From RGIG8745 sp045576655 (lineage in GTDB: Bacteria; Bacteroidota; Bacteroidia; Bacteroidales; Bacteroidaceae): DNA of 64,000 nt. Position numbers and translations under genes: made by a program. Below the pieces are notes generated by a model, which saw only the letters and a program-made list of their open reading frames with translations, made no database searches and was not told where the DNA came from. Numbering within the stretch: the stretch's first letter is position 1; each line of letters begins with the position of its first letter. Shown here in pieces: positions 50,842 to 59,915 of this stretch. Where the stretch lies: contig JAZNGW010000027.1 of assembly GCA_045576655.1 (NCBI GenBank), positions 11,676-75,675 on the forward strand, read 5' to 3'.

Positions 50842-50873
50842 CAAAGGTATATGTATTTTTTTTCTCTTGCAAA
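50842..50873 (-). promoter_or_regulatory. promoter of the tRNA cluster
   Basis: On the minus strand TTTG (50870-50873), 20 nt, TACCTTTG (50842-50849), a full consensus match. It overlaps the plus-strand promoter of the cupin gene. Confidence 0.75.
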
Positions 50874-50900
50874 CTTTTACGAAAAAAAGTTTTAACTTTG
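50867..50900 (+). promoter_or_regulatory. promoter of the cupin gene
   Basis: TTG (50867-50869), a longer 23-nt spacer and TAACTTTG (50893-50900), 17 bases before ATG 50918. The -33 region is shared with the divergent tRNA promoter. Confidence 0.55.
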
Positions 50901-50917
50901 CGGTAAAATGTAATGCT

Positions 50918-51340
50918 ATGCAGAACGACATGTGTGATGTAATCTCTGATACGGTTCGGATGGTAGATGTGCCTTGTGTCGTCGACGAGCGCGGAGCGCT
51001 ATGTTTTGTGGAAAGTGCTTCGTTTGTATTCGACGTGAAGAGGGTCTTTTGGATTTATGGAGTTAAGGAGGGGCAGACTCGTGGTAGTCATGCTCATATG
51101 AGTTGCGCTGAAGTCGTCTTCCCTGTTTCCGGTAGTTTCGATATAGAAGTTGATGATGGTAAAGTCGCAGAAATTATTCACATGGATTGTCCTAATAGGG
51201 GCATTCTTATTCCGCCTAAGGTTTGGTGTAATTTGAAAAACTTTTCCAAAGATGCGGTTTGTGTGGTTTTGGCCTCGCAGGAGTATGATGCTAGCGGTTA
51301 TATTCATGATTATGAAATCTTTAAGCGGAAATTCGGATGA
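50918..51340 (+). CDS. QdtA/FdtA-type sugar 3,4-ketoisomerase cupin
   Basis: This 140-aa cupin (start ATG 50918, as the promoter lies upstream of it) matches dTDP-4-keto-6-deoxyglucose 3,4-ketoisomerases. It has the His pair in TRGSHAHMSCAEVVFPVSG, the strand GRGILIPPKVW-like RGILIPPKVWCNLKNFS and the ending VVLASQEYDASGYIHDYEIF. The family isomerises keto sugars on the way to Fucp3NAc- or Quip3NAc-type residues, or has diverged binding roles. It overlaps the following acetyltransferase by 4 bases (ATGA), so the two act together. No other sugar-nucleotide genes are nearby. Confidence 0.85.
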   Translation: MQNDMCDVISDTVRMVDVPCVVDERGALCFVESASFVFDVKRVFWIYGVKEGQTRGSHAHMSCAEVVFPVSGSFDIEVDDGKVAEIIHMDCPNRGILIPPKVWCNLKNFSKDAVCVVLASQEYDASGYIHDYEIFKRKFG

Positions 51341-52311
51341 TTCTTAAACCCTATAGTGCTTTGTTGAAACAGGAGTGGAATAAGTTTGTGGCGGAGTCGA
51401 AAAACGCAACATTCTTGTTCGATCGCGACTTTATGGACTATCATTCGGATAGGTTTGAGGATTGTTCGCTGGTGTTTGAGGATAAGGGGCGGATTTTGGC
51501 TTGTTTGCCTGCTAATGTGGACCGTGAAAGGAAGCAGGTTGTTTCTCATGGTGGATTGACATATGGCGGTGTGCTGATGTCGGAAAAGATCACTATGGTT
51601 CAAGTTATGGAAATATTCAGTCTTTCTGCAGACTATTTTAAGGAGGAGTATGGAGCTGAGAGATGGCTTTACAAGCCGATTCCTTATATATATTGTTCCT
51701 ATCCAGCTCAGGAGGATCTATATGCTTTGTTTAGGATGGGCGCGGTGCTTGAGTCGAGGGGTGTATCTTCGGCGATTCAATTGCCTGGGCGGTTGCAAAT
51801 GTCGACTGGCAGATTGCAGTGCGTGAAAAAAGCACAGAAAGAAGGGCTTGTGATAAGTGAGTCAAGTGAATTTCTTCCGTTTTGGGACCTGTTAAACAAC
51901 GTGCTCGTCAGTAATCATGGGGTTGCCCCTGTTCATACGTCTTCGGAACTTAATGCCCTGAAGTCTCGTTTTTCTCAAAACATACGTCTCTTTGTTGTGA
52001 AAAACAAGAACAATCAAATGGTGGCGGGAAGTCTTGTTTTCGATATGGGCAAGACCGTTCATACTCAATATATGGCTTCGAGCGAGGAAGGTAAGCGCAA
52101 AGGGGCTTTGGATTTTCTGATACATCATCTTGTGACAAGTGTTTTTGCCGACCGTGAGTACTTTGATTTCGGAATTTCGACAGAGAATGGAGGCCGATAC
52201 CTTAATGAAGGTTTGATATTTCAGAAAGAAGGTTTCGGGGGGCGTGCAGTTTGCTATGATTGCTATTCGGTGGATTTGTTGGGCTGTGGCTTTAAAATAC
52301 AAAAAACGTGA
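51337..52311 (+). CDS. FemAB-like GNAT acyltransferase
   Basis: This 324-aa protein resembles the GNAT/FemAB (BioF2-like) acyltransferases of Bacteroidetes polysaccharide and lipid loci. It shows EWNKFVAESKNATFLFDRDF near the N-terminus, HGGLTYGGVLMSEK, and a C-terminal acyl-CoA-type region (RLFVVKNKNNQMVAGSLVF, GALDFLIHHLV, FDFGISTENGGRYLNEGLIF). Given the 4-base overlap with the QdtA-type cupin, N-acylation of an amino sugar or transfer onto a glycan is plausible; the substrate is unknown. Confidence 0.78.
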   Translation: MILKPYSALLKQEWNKFVAESKNATFLFDRDFMDYHSDRFEDCSLVFEDKGRILACLPANVDRERKQVVSHGGLTYGGVLMSEKITMVQVMEIFSLSADYFKEEYGAERWLYKPIPYIYCSYPAQEDLYALFRMGAVLESRGVSSAIQLPGRLQMSTGRLQCVKKAQKEGLVISESSEFLPFWDLLNNVLVSNHGVAPVHTSSELNALKSRFSQNIRLFVVKNKNNQMVAGSLVFDMGKTVHTQYMASSEEGKRKGALDFLIHHLVTSVFADREYFDFGISTENGGRYLNEGLIFQKEGFGGRAVCYDCYSVDLLGCGFKIQKT

Positions 52312-52426
52312 AAAGATGGAGCTGTAGGGTGTCTATCTTGATTCTTTTTGCTATTTTTGCAAAATATAAGGTACAAGGCGTATATGACGCTTTGAAATGA
52401 ACGTTTAATTTGATACTCGTAATTTT

Positions 52427-53068
52427 ATGAAGAAAGTAATATTAGCCTTGATGGTTTTGGCGTTACCTCTTATGGCCGATGCTCAGAGCAAAGGACTTTT
52501 TGCTAAGAAACCAATGAAAATGAACAAGGAAATGTCAGCGTATATGGCTGGCGCAGTTCCTGAAGTAGACGGCAAGGTCGTGTTCTCGCAGAATATAGCT
52601 TTTGCAGGCAAAACGAAGGAGCAAGTCTTTGCTAATTTGGCTCAATGGGCAAGTTTGCGCTATATGCCTGAAACTGAGCACGGAATGTGGAATGATAAGG
52701 ACTATTACAAGAATTTGTTAAATGCGAAAGTGGTTGTCGCTGATGAGCAGAAGGGACTGATTGTTTGCCAGGCTGACGAGGAGCAGGTGTTCTCTAATAG
52801 AACATTCTCGAAAGATTTCTGTCGTATGAACTACGAGCTTGAGTTGAAGATAGAAAACAGTCAGGTCGTAGCTACTATCAAGACTATCAGTTATGTCTAC
52901 AGTTTGGCGGAAACTCCTGAACGTATTGCTGCAGAAGATTGGATTACCGATAAGGAAGCGATAAATAAAAAAGGAAACTTGTTGCGAATGAGCGGGAAGT
53001 TTAGAGTAAAGACAATTGATTTGAAAGATCAGCTGTTTGCTGAGATTGCAGAATCGATAGCTCGTTAA
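52427..53068 (+). CDS. secreted DUF4468 protein
   Basis: This 213-aa periplasmic protein has a signal peptide (MKKVILALMVLALPLMADAQ). The DUF4468 TBP-like fold is marked by GKVVFSQNIAFAGKTKEQVF, ANLAQWASLRYM and CRMNYELELKIENSQVVATI. Members are Bacteroidetes-specific envelope proteins of unknown role. A TATTTTTG box at 52352-52359 is a possible -7 element. The 88-aa membrane protein follows after 12 bases and the Porin_10 gene after a further 62, probably one transcript. Confidence 0.82.
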   Translation: MKKVILALMVLALPLMADAQSKGLFAKKPMKMNKEMSAYMAGAVPEVDGKVVFSQNIAFAGKTKEQVFANLAQWASLRYMPETEHGMWNDKDYYKNLLNAKVVVADEQKGLIVCQADEEQVFSNRTFSKDFCRMNYELELKIENSQVVATIKTISYVYSLAETPERIAAEDWITDKEAINKKGNLLRMSGKFRVKTIDLKDQLFAEIAESIAR

Positions 53069-53080
53069 AGCGGTAATTGG

Positions 53081-53347
53081 ATGAAGACTGACGATATAGA
53101 TAAAATCATAGCGGAAGCACTTGAAGAGGAAAGAAAAAAAAGCGGTGGCGGAATCCGAGGTAAAAAAGGTAATTCGGCAAACGTCCTTAAAATTCGCAAA
53201 ACTCTTAATGTGATCTTTATGCTGGGTGCACTTGCGGCCTTTGCGCTGTACTTTTTGCTTCCAGAGCAGAGAATGCTGTTTATGGGGGTTGGTTTTGGAG
53301 CAATGATTTTAAAGATAGTGGAGTTTGGACTAAGATTCTTGTTTTAA
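53081..53347 (+). CDS. small membrane protein
   Basis: This 88-aa protein has a charged, Glu/Lys/Gly-rich cytoplasmic N-terminus and two hydrophobic segments (about residues 44-60 and 66-86), i.e. a helical hairpin in the inner membrane. I do not recognise a family. It sits 12 bases behind DUF4468. Confidence 0.65.
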   Translation: MKTDDIDKIIAEALEEERKKSGGGIRGKKGNSANVLKIRKTLNVIFMLGALAAFALYFLLPEQRMLFMGVGFGAMILKIVEFGLRFLF

Positions 53348-53409
53348 TATTATAGTCTCAGTTTTGTGTGAAATATCGCTGGCTGAGACTTGTGCTTTTT
53401 TAAGATTTC

Positions 53410-55512
53410 ATGATTATAGGGAAGATAAATACTTTAAATCGCTTTGTTGGGCTGTTGCTACTGATGTTTTGTTTATCGGTTTCGACGGCTTATTCTCAGC
53501 GAATTATCCGTGAACTCGAGTCGAATGCGGGCGATGATTTTATGCGAGGCATGGAAGGCGATTCCGTTGGTTGGAATCGTGATGACGAAGAGGAGGATGA
53601 GGATATTGTGGTGCCTGTAGATGTTCGGGCGTGGACTCTTGATGGTAAGTATGGAAATATAATACCTACCTACGTGGATACGCTTCACCATCAATATCAG
53701 AACAACAACTTGTCCGAGGGTATGAATGGCCATTTTAATCATTTGGGCAACTTGGGCTCTCCTCGTATCAATAGGATTTTTATGGAACGTAAGGAAGGGC
53801 ATCAGTTTATGTTCCTTAATCCGATGGATCAGTTTTTTGTGGAAACGGATCAGTTCAGATTTTATAACACCAAGTCGCCTTTTATGAACATTGCCTATAA
53901 TACTTGTGGCAACAAAACTACAGGTGATGATCATGTGAAAGTTACTTTTGCTCGTAATATCGGCAAATATTTTAATTTTGGAGCCGTTTTCGATTATATG
54001 TATGGACAGGGGTATTACAATAGCCAGTCCACTTCTCATATGAATGCGTCTGCTTTTGCATCATATACGGCCGATCGATATAATCTGCATTTCTATTATC
54101 AGCACAACTATATGAAGTTGGCTGAAAATGGAGGTATAGAGGATGAAAAATACATCACTCGCCCGGAAGATCTTTCTCAGAAGTATAATTCGAGCGATAT
54201 ACCTACTTTGCTTACTAGTACTTGGAATAAGCAGGAGCACGATGTGCTTTATCTCAGTCATAAGTACAATATGGGATTTATGCGGGAGCCGTCAGACACA
54301 ATCGACACATTGGAGGTGTTTGTGCCAGTGGCAAACGTGTTCCATACTTTTAAGTTGGAAAAGTTGGCGCGAGGCTTTATATCGTATGATATGCCAGGTG
54401 AATATAATGAATTTAATTATTTGCAAAATTTTGTTCCTGGTGATTCCGTCAATGATAGAACTAAGAACTTCTCTGTGAAAAATCTCTTGGGCTTGTCTTT
54501 GTGTGAAGGTTTTAATAAATGGGCGGCTGCAGGCTTGAGCGCATATGTCGGTTATGAGTATCGTAACTTTGAACTGCCTGATACCGTTGGCGCGAGTATG
54601 AGACATTTGAATAAGAAGAAGTACTCGGAGCACAATGTGCTTGTTGGTGGTCAGCTTGTGCGTGCTCAGGGTAAAACTCTTCATTATAATGTTGATGCGG
54701 AATTTGTAGTGGCCGGAGAAGATGTTGGCGCATTCAGTGTCGTTGGGCGTGGAGAATTGAACTTCCCGTTCTTGAAAGATACAGCCCAGTTGGTTGTTAA
54801 CGCTTATGTCAAGAATAAGGCTCCAGGTTTCTATTACAGGCATTATCACTCAAAGCACGCTTGGTGGGATAAAGAGTATGACAACGAATTTCGTACTCGC
54901 ATAGAAGGACAGGTGTCAATACCTCGTACAAGAACAAAGCTTACTGTTGGGGTGGAGAATGTGAAGAATTTCCTCTATTTCCAAAACAATGGTAGCGGAT
55001 ATACTAATTCTGACGGAAAAAATGTTTTTCATCACAATGTGCGTCCTATTCAATGTGATGATAATGTGCAAGTTGTTAGTGCTAATTTGCGACAAGACTT
55101 TAAACTTGGAATTCTTCATTTGGATAATGATATAACCTTTCAGACAACTACAAAAGAAGATGTGATTCCAGTGCCGAAATTGTCGCTTTATCACAATTTG
55201 TACTTGAAATTTCGTATAGCAAAAGTTTTGGCATGTGAACTCGGTGGCGATCTTAAGTATTTCACGGAATATTATGCGCCAGACTATTCCCCTGTCATAG
55301 GTCAGTTCTGCAATCAAAATTCAGATGGAAAAATTAAAATCGGCAACTATCCTTTGCTGAGCGCTTATGTAAATTTTGATTTGAAGCGTACGCGCTTTTA
55401 TGTTCAGTACTATCATGCTAACCAGAGTGACGGGCGGTATTTCTGGGCTCCAGGCTATCCGATGAATCCTGGAGGCTTGCATTTTGGCTTGAGTTGGAAT
55501 TTTTACGATTAA
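53410..55512 (+). CDS. putative outer-membrane porin (Porin_10 family)
   Basis: A 700-aa outer-membrane protein with a signal peptide (about 1-30). An acidic patch (DDEEEDEDI) precedes the Porin_10 hallmark region (VRAWTLDGKYGNIIPTYVDT, then HFNHLGNLGSPRINRIFMER and SPFMNIAYNTCG). After that come many amphipathic strands ending in LHFGLSWNFYD. The family is a Bacteroidetes putative porin; cargo is unknown. It lies 62 bases behind the small membrane protein. Confidence 0.88.
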   Translation: MIIGKINTLNRFVGLLLLMFCLSVSTAYSQRIIRELESNAGDDFMRGMEGDSVGWNRDDEEEDEDIVVPVDVRAWTLDGKYGNIIPTYVDTLHHQYQNNNLSEGMNGHFNHLGNLGSPRINRIFMERKEGHQFMFLNPMDQFFVETDQFRFYNTKSPFMNIAYNTCGNKTTGDDHVKVTFARNIGKYFNFGAVFDYMYGQGYYNSQSTSHMNASAFASYTADRYNLHFYYQHNYMKLAENGGIEDEKYITRPEDLSQKYNSSDIPTLLTSTWNKQEHDVLYLSHKYNMGFMREPSDTIDTLEVFVPVANVFHTFKLEKLARGFISYDMPGEYNEFNYLQNFVPGDSVNDRTKNFSVKNLLGLSLCEGFNKWAAAGLSAYVGYEYRNFELPDTVGASMRHLNKKKYSEHNVLVGGQLVRAQGKTLHYNVDAEFVVAGEDVGAFSVVGRGELNFPFLKDTAQLVVNAYVKNKAPGFYYRHYHSKHAWWDKEYDNEFRTRIEGQVSIPRTRTKLTVGVENVKNFLYFQNNGSGYTNSDGKNVFHHNVRPIQCDDNVQVVSANLRQDFKLGILHLDNDITFQTTTKEDVIPVPKLSLYHNLYLKFRIAKVLACELGGDLKYFTEYYAPDYSPVIGQFCNQNSDGKIKIGNYPLLSAYVNFDLKRTRFYVQYYHANQSDGRYFWAPGYPMNPGGLHFGLSWNFYD

Positions 55513-55570
55513 TTGTGCACACCTCTTGCGGATGTGAGAATTTCGGTGGTGTAAAAAAGTGTAGATTTTC

Positions 55571-55601
55571 TTGGTTGGTATTGTACTAAAAGTTAAATTT
55601 G
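55571..55601 (+). promoter_or_regulatory. promoter of ppdK
   Basis: TTG (55571-55573), 20 nt, TAAATTTG (55594-55601). The start site should lie near 55608, leaving a leader of about 57 nt. Confidence 0.7.
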
Positions 55602-55664
55602 CTAATTGAAACGATAAACATTCAAATTGATTAATATCCTTAAATATTAACTTTAATTAATTTT

Positions 55665-58385
55665 ATGAGTCAGAAAAGAGTTTACACCTTCGGTAACGGA
55701 CAGGCCGAAGGAAAGGCAGACATGAGAAATCTGCTTGGTGGTAAAGGTGCTAACTTGGCTGAAATGAACCTTATTGGTGTTCCAGTTCCTCCAGGTTTCA
55801 CTATCACAACTGATGTTTGTAACGAGTACTACGAAGTAGGAAAGGACAAGGTTGTTGAATTGTTGAAAGAGGACGTATTGAACGCTGTTAAGAACGTGGA
55901 GACATTGATGAACTCTAAGTTCGGTGATGTGGAAAACCCATTGTTGGTTTCTGTACGTTCTGGTGCTCGTGCTTCAATGCCTGGTATGATGGACACAATC
56001 CTCAACCTTGGTCTTAACGACGAAGTTGTTGAAGGCATGATTCGCAAGACAGGTCGTCCACGTTTCGCATGGGACTCTTACCGTCGTTTTGTTCAGATGT
56101 ATGGTGACGTAGTTCTTGGAATGAAGCCAGTTAATAAAGAAGATATTGATCCATTCGAAGCAATCATCGAAGAAGTTAAGGAAGCTAAGGGCGTTAAGCT
56201 CGACAACGAACTTGAGGTTGAAGACCTTCAGGAACTTGTTAAGAAGTTTAAGGCTGCTGTTAAGGAACAAACAGGTAAGGACTTCCCAACAGACGCTTAT
56301 GAACAGCTTTGGGGTGCTATCTGTGCTGTGTTCGACAGCTGGATGAACGAGCGTGCTATCCTTTACAGAAAGATGGAAGGAATCCCTGCAGAGTGGGGTA
56401 CTGCTGTTAACGTTCAGGCAATGGTGTTCGGTAACATGGGTGACACATCTGCTACAGGTGTATGCTTCAGCCGCGACGCTGGTAACGGTGAAAACCTCTT
56501 TAACGGTGAGTACCTTATCAACGCACAGGGTGAGGACGTGGTAGCAGGTATCCGTACTCCTCAGCAGATTACAAAGATTGGTTCTCAGCGTTGGGCTGAG
56601 CGCGCTGGCATCTCTGAAGAAGAGCGCGCAAGCAAGTATCCTTCAATGGAAGAGGCTATGCCAGAAATCTATAAGGAACTTGACATGCTCCAGAACAAAC
56701 TTGAAAACCACTATCGCGACATGCAGGATATGGAGTTCACTGTTCAGGAAGGCAAGCTTTGGTTCCTCCAGACTCGTAACGGTAAGCGTACAGGTTCTGC
56801 AATGGTTAAGATTGCTATGGACCTCCTTCGCGAAGGACTTATCGACGAGAAGACAGCTCTTCAGCGTTGTGAGCCTAACAAACTCGACGAACTTCTCCAC
56901 CCTGTATTCGACAAGAAAGCATTGGCTTCTGCTAAGGTGCTTACACGCGGTCTCCCTGCATCACCAGGAGCAGCTTGCGGACAGATTGTATTCTTCGCTG
57001 ACGATGCTGCTAAGTGGGCAGAGGATGGCAAGAAGGTCGTAATGGTTCGTATTGAGACTTCTCCAGAAGACCTCGCAGGTATGGCTGTTGCAGAAGGTAT
57101 CCTCACTGCACGTGGTGGTATGACTTCTCACGCAGCAGTAGTTGCTCGTGGTATGGGTAAGTGCTGCGTTTCAGGTGCAGGTGCATTGAACGTTGACTAC
57201 AAGGCTCGTACAGTTGAAATCGACGGTGTTCTTCTTAAGGAAGGTGATTATATTTCAATCAATGGTACAACAGGTGAAATCTATGCAGGCCAGGTAGAGA
57301 CTAAGGCAGCTGAGGTTTCAGGTGACTTCGCAGATTTGATGGCTCTTTGCGAGAAGTACACTAAACTCGTTGTTCGCACAAACGCAGACACTCCACACGA
57401 TGCACAGGTTGCACGCAACTTCGGTGCTGTTGGTATCGGTCTTTGTCGTACAGAGCACATGTTCTTCGAGGCTGAGAAGATCGTTGCAATGCGTGAAATG
57501 ATTCTTTCTCAGGATGCTGAAGGTCGTAAGAAGGCTCTTGCTAAGTTGTTGCCTTACCAGAAGGCTGACTTCTACGGAATCTTCAAGGCTATGGACGGAT
57601 GTCCAGTTAACGTGCGTCTCCTTGACCCACCTCTCCATGAGTTCGTTCCACACGATCTTAAAGGACAGGAAGAGATGGCTAAGGCTATGGGTGTAACTGT
57701 TCAGTACATCCAGCAGCGCGTTGAAAGTCTTTGCGAGGCTAACCCTATGCTCGGTCACCGTGGTTGTCGTCTTGGAAACACATATCCAGAAATCACAGAA
57801 ATGCAGACACGCGCAATCCTCGGTGCTTGTGTTCAGTTGAAGAAGGAAGGCCATGATCCACATCCTGAAATCATGGTTCCGCTCACAGGTATCCTCTATG
57901 AATTTGAAGCACAGGAGAAGGTAATCCGCGAAACTGCTGCTGCTCTTTTCGCAGAAGAAGGTGAGAGCGTAGAGTTCAAGGTTGGTACAATGATTGAGAT
58001 TCCACGTGCAGCATTGACTGCTGACCGCATCGCAAGCCGTGCAGAGTACTTCTCATTCGGTACAAACGACTTGACTCAGATGACATTTGGTTACTCACGT
58101 GACGACATCGCTTCATTCCTCCCTGTTTACTTGGAGAAGAAGATTCTTAAGGTTGACCCATTCCAGGTACTCGACCAGAACGGTGTAGGTCAGCTCGTTG
58201 AGATGGCAGTTAATAAGGGCCGTGGTGTTCGTCCAGAACTCAAGTGCGGTATCTGTGGTGAGCATGGTGGTGAACCTTCATCAGTTAAGTTCTGCCACAA
58301 GGTTGGTTTGAACTATGTTTCATGTTCTCCATTCCGTGTGCCTATCGCACGCCTTGCTGCCGCGCAGGCTGCTGTAGAGGAGTAA
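55665..58385 (+). CDS. ppdK: pyruvate, phosphate dikinase
   Basis: This 906-aa cytosolic enzyme interconverts pyruvate, ATP and phosphate with PEP, AMP and pyrophosphate. The N-terminal ATP-grasp part starts GNGQAEGKADMRNLLGGKGA, with SVRSGARASMPGMMDTILNL. The swivelling phosphohistidine domain has GGMTSHAAVVARGMGK (His near residue 485), and the C-terminal PEP-binding barrel ends with the catalytic Cys in CGICGEHGGEP (about 861). Codon choice is very uniform (GGT, CGT, GTT, AAG), suggesting strong expression. Its last codons and terminator are duplicated 2.7 kb downstream. Confidence 0.97.
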   Translation: MSQKRVYTFGNGQAEGKADMRNLLGGKGANLAEMNLIGVPVPPGFTITTDVCNEYYEVGKDKVVELLKEDVLNAVKNVETLMNSKFGDVENPLLVSVRSGARASMPGMMDTILNLGLNDEVVEGMIRKTGRPRFAWDSYRRFVQMYGDVVLGMKPVNKEDIDPFEAIIEEVKEAKGVKLDNELEVEDLQELVKKFKAAVKEQTGKDFPTDAYEQLWGAICAVFDSWMNERAILYRKMEGIPAEWGTAVNVQAMVFGNMGDTSATGVCFSRDAGNGENLFNGEYLINAQGEDVVAGIRTPQQITKIGSQRWAERAGISEEERASKYPSMEEAMPEIYKELDMLQNKLENHYRDMQDMEFTVQEGKLWFLQTRNGKRTGSAMVKIAMDLLREGLIDEKTALQRCEPNKLDELLHPVFDKKALASAKVLTRGLPASPGAACGQIVFFADDAAKWAEDGKKVVMVRIETSPEDLAGMAVAEGILTARGGMTSHAAVVARGMGKCCVSGAGALNVDYKARTVEIDGVLLKEGDYISINGTTGEIYAGQVETKAAEVSGDFADLMALCEKYTKLVVRTNADTPHDAQVARNFGAVGIGLCRTEHMFFEAEKIVAMREMILSQDAEGRKKALAKLLPYQKADFYGIFKAMDGCPVNVRLLDPPLHEFVPHDLKGQEEMAKAMGVTVQYIQQRVESLCEANPMLGHRGCRLGNTYPEITEMQTRAILGACVQLKKEGHDPHPEIMVPLTGILYEFEAQEKVIRETAAALFAEEGESVEFKVGTMIEIPRAALTADRIASRAEYFSFGTNDLTQMTFGYSRDDIASFLPVYLEKKILKVDPFQVLDQNGVGQLVEMAVNKGRGVRPELKCGICGEHGGEPSSVKFCHKVGLNYVSCSPFRVPIARLAAAQAAVEE

Positions 58386-58405
58386 ATATCACTCTGACAT
58401 AATGT

Positions 58406-58440
58406 AAAGGGACTTGTCCGTTTGGGCAGGTCCCTTTTTT
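58406..58440 (+). terminator. terminator of ppdK
   Basis: AAAGGGACTTGTCC (58406-58419) pairs with GGGCAGGTCCCTTT (58424-58437), loop GTTT, and is followed by TTT. A diverged copy lies at 61129-61164. Confidence 0.85.
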
Positions 58441-58600
58441 AGTATCCACAAGAGGACAATTGACGATTTATAGGTAAAAACGCCGCAAAATATCGCATAT
58501 TTTGCGTTTTTGTTTGGTGATTCAGCATTATTTCAGCATCTTTGTCGCAGAATTTGCGACGTTAGTCGCTGTTTTATGTTGCACAAAGTACGAATACGTT

Positions 58601-59896
58601 ATGTATATACACGAAAGAGACAATTGGACGGACTTCCGCTGGGATGCTTCTGAGGTGTCACTCCTTCAGGAAAAAGTATTCCGTAAGCAGGGTTTGCTTT
58701 ACGGCAGGCTGAGTTCGTTGGGTTTTGATAGTAAGTTACGTGCTATGGCCGAGAACCTGACTTATGACGTGGTGTATTCTTCGGAGATTGAAGGCATACG
58801 GCTGAACATGGATCAGGTACGTTCTTCCATTGCCAGAAAGCTTGGGATAGAGAACGTGGAATATACTGCACCTTCGCACTATGTTGACTCCGTTGTGGGT
58901 GTAATGCTTGAAGCAATGCAGCATTATGATTTGCCTCTCAGTAAAGAGAAACTGTGTGCTTGGCAATCCGCTTTCTTTCCTTCGGGTTATAGCGAAGGAA
59001 GCCAGATAGAAATAGGACAGTACCGTACAAACGAGGAGCATATTGTTAGTGGAATGTTCGGACGTGAGAAGATCCACTATATCGCTCCATCGCCAGACCG
59101 TGTTGAAGAGGAAATGCAAAAGTTCCTCACATGGTTCGACAAGGATGAGCCAGTAAGCAGTGTGATCCGATCTGCCATTGCCCATTTCTGGTTTGTGAGC
59201 ATTCATCCCTTCGAGGATGGCAATGGTCGGTTGGCTCGTATCCTTTCAGACATGTTGCTTGCTCGAGGAGAGAAGAGCGAATTCCGTTTCTATAATGTCT
59301 CATCACAGATTAACAAGGATAAGAACCACTATTACGACATCTTGGAGCGGATGCAGCATGGCGATGGTGATATAACAGAGTGGTTGGTGTGGTACATGCA
59401 GAAATTGGTTGATGCACTTGACGAGGCAGACACCATCGTCACCACAATCCTGAATAAGAGCTTCTTCTGGCAGAAGGCATCGTCTGTTCCAATGACAGAG
59501 CGCCAGACACAGATGCTCAATCTCTTTCTTGACGGTTATGAGGCAAAGATAACGTCAAAGACGTGGGCAACATTGGCCAAGTGCTCGAAAGACACAGCTA
59601 TACGTGACATACAGGACTTGGTTGACAAGAACATCCTGAGAGAGGACATTCCTGGAGCCAAGCGTCCAAGTTACTCCATCGTCTATGATGCAGAGGATTT
59701 GACACAATTTTTCACAGCGGTAAGCATTACTGAAGAAAATGGCATTCCATATCTCAATGCCTTGTATAAAGGGAAGAAAACAATATGCGAAAGAATTCTT
59801 AGGCTTGACGCCGACCGCTACCAGAAAGGCGATTTGCCATTGTCCAATCTGCTCAGTAAATACTGCTCGTATATAGTTGGAAGCAATAAAGAATAG
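58601..59896 (+). CDS. Fic family protein (AMPylase) with N-terminal inhibitory motif
   Basis: This 431-aa protein transfers AMP (or another nucleotide moiety) to target hydroxyls. The start ATG 58601 (MYIHERDNWTDF) fits family members; the frame extends 33 codons further up but that stretch is atypical. The inhibitory helix motif SSEIEG (S-x3-E-G) lies at about residue 60. The catalytic loop is HPFEDGNGRLAR, complete with His, acidic residue, Asn and Arg. After it a helical part and a winged-helix-like end (MTERQTQMLNLFLDGYEAKI, CSKDTAIRDIQDLVDKNIL) suggest DNA binding or dimerisation. It is probably in an operon with the S41 peptidase 19 bases downstream, inside the segment bracketed by ppdK ends. 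Confidence 0.9.
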   Translation: MYIHERDNWTDFRWDASEVSLLQEKVFRKQGLLYGRLSSLGFDSKLRAMAENLTYDVVYSSEIEGIRLNMDQVRSSIARKLGIENVEYTAPSHYVDSVVGVMLEAMQHYDLPLSKEKLCAWQSAFFPSGYSEGSQIEIGQYRTNEEHIVSGMFGREKIHYIAPSPDRVEEEMQKFLTWFDKDEPVSSVIRSAIAHFWFVSIHPFEDGNGRLARILSDMLLARGEKSEFRFYNVSSQINKDKNHYYDILERMQHGDGDITEWLVWYMQKLVDALDEADTIVTTILNKSFFWQKASSVPMTERQTQMLNLFLDGYEAKITSKTWATLAKCSKDTAIRDIQDLVDKNILREDIPGAKRPSYSIVYDAEDLTQFFTAVSITEENGIPYLNALYKGKKTICERILRLDADRYQKGDLPLSNLLSKYCSYIVGSNKE

Positions 59897-59915
59897 TAAA
59901 AGATTATATATAGAT

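Noticed and set aside
58502..58600. N-terminal extension of the Fic protein
   Set aside because: The 33 extra residues are hydrophobic and Cys-rich, unlike Fic proteins; ATG 58601 gives the family-like start.
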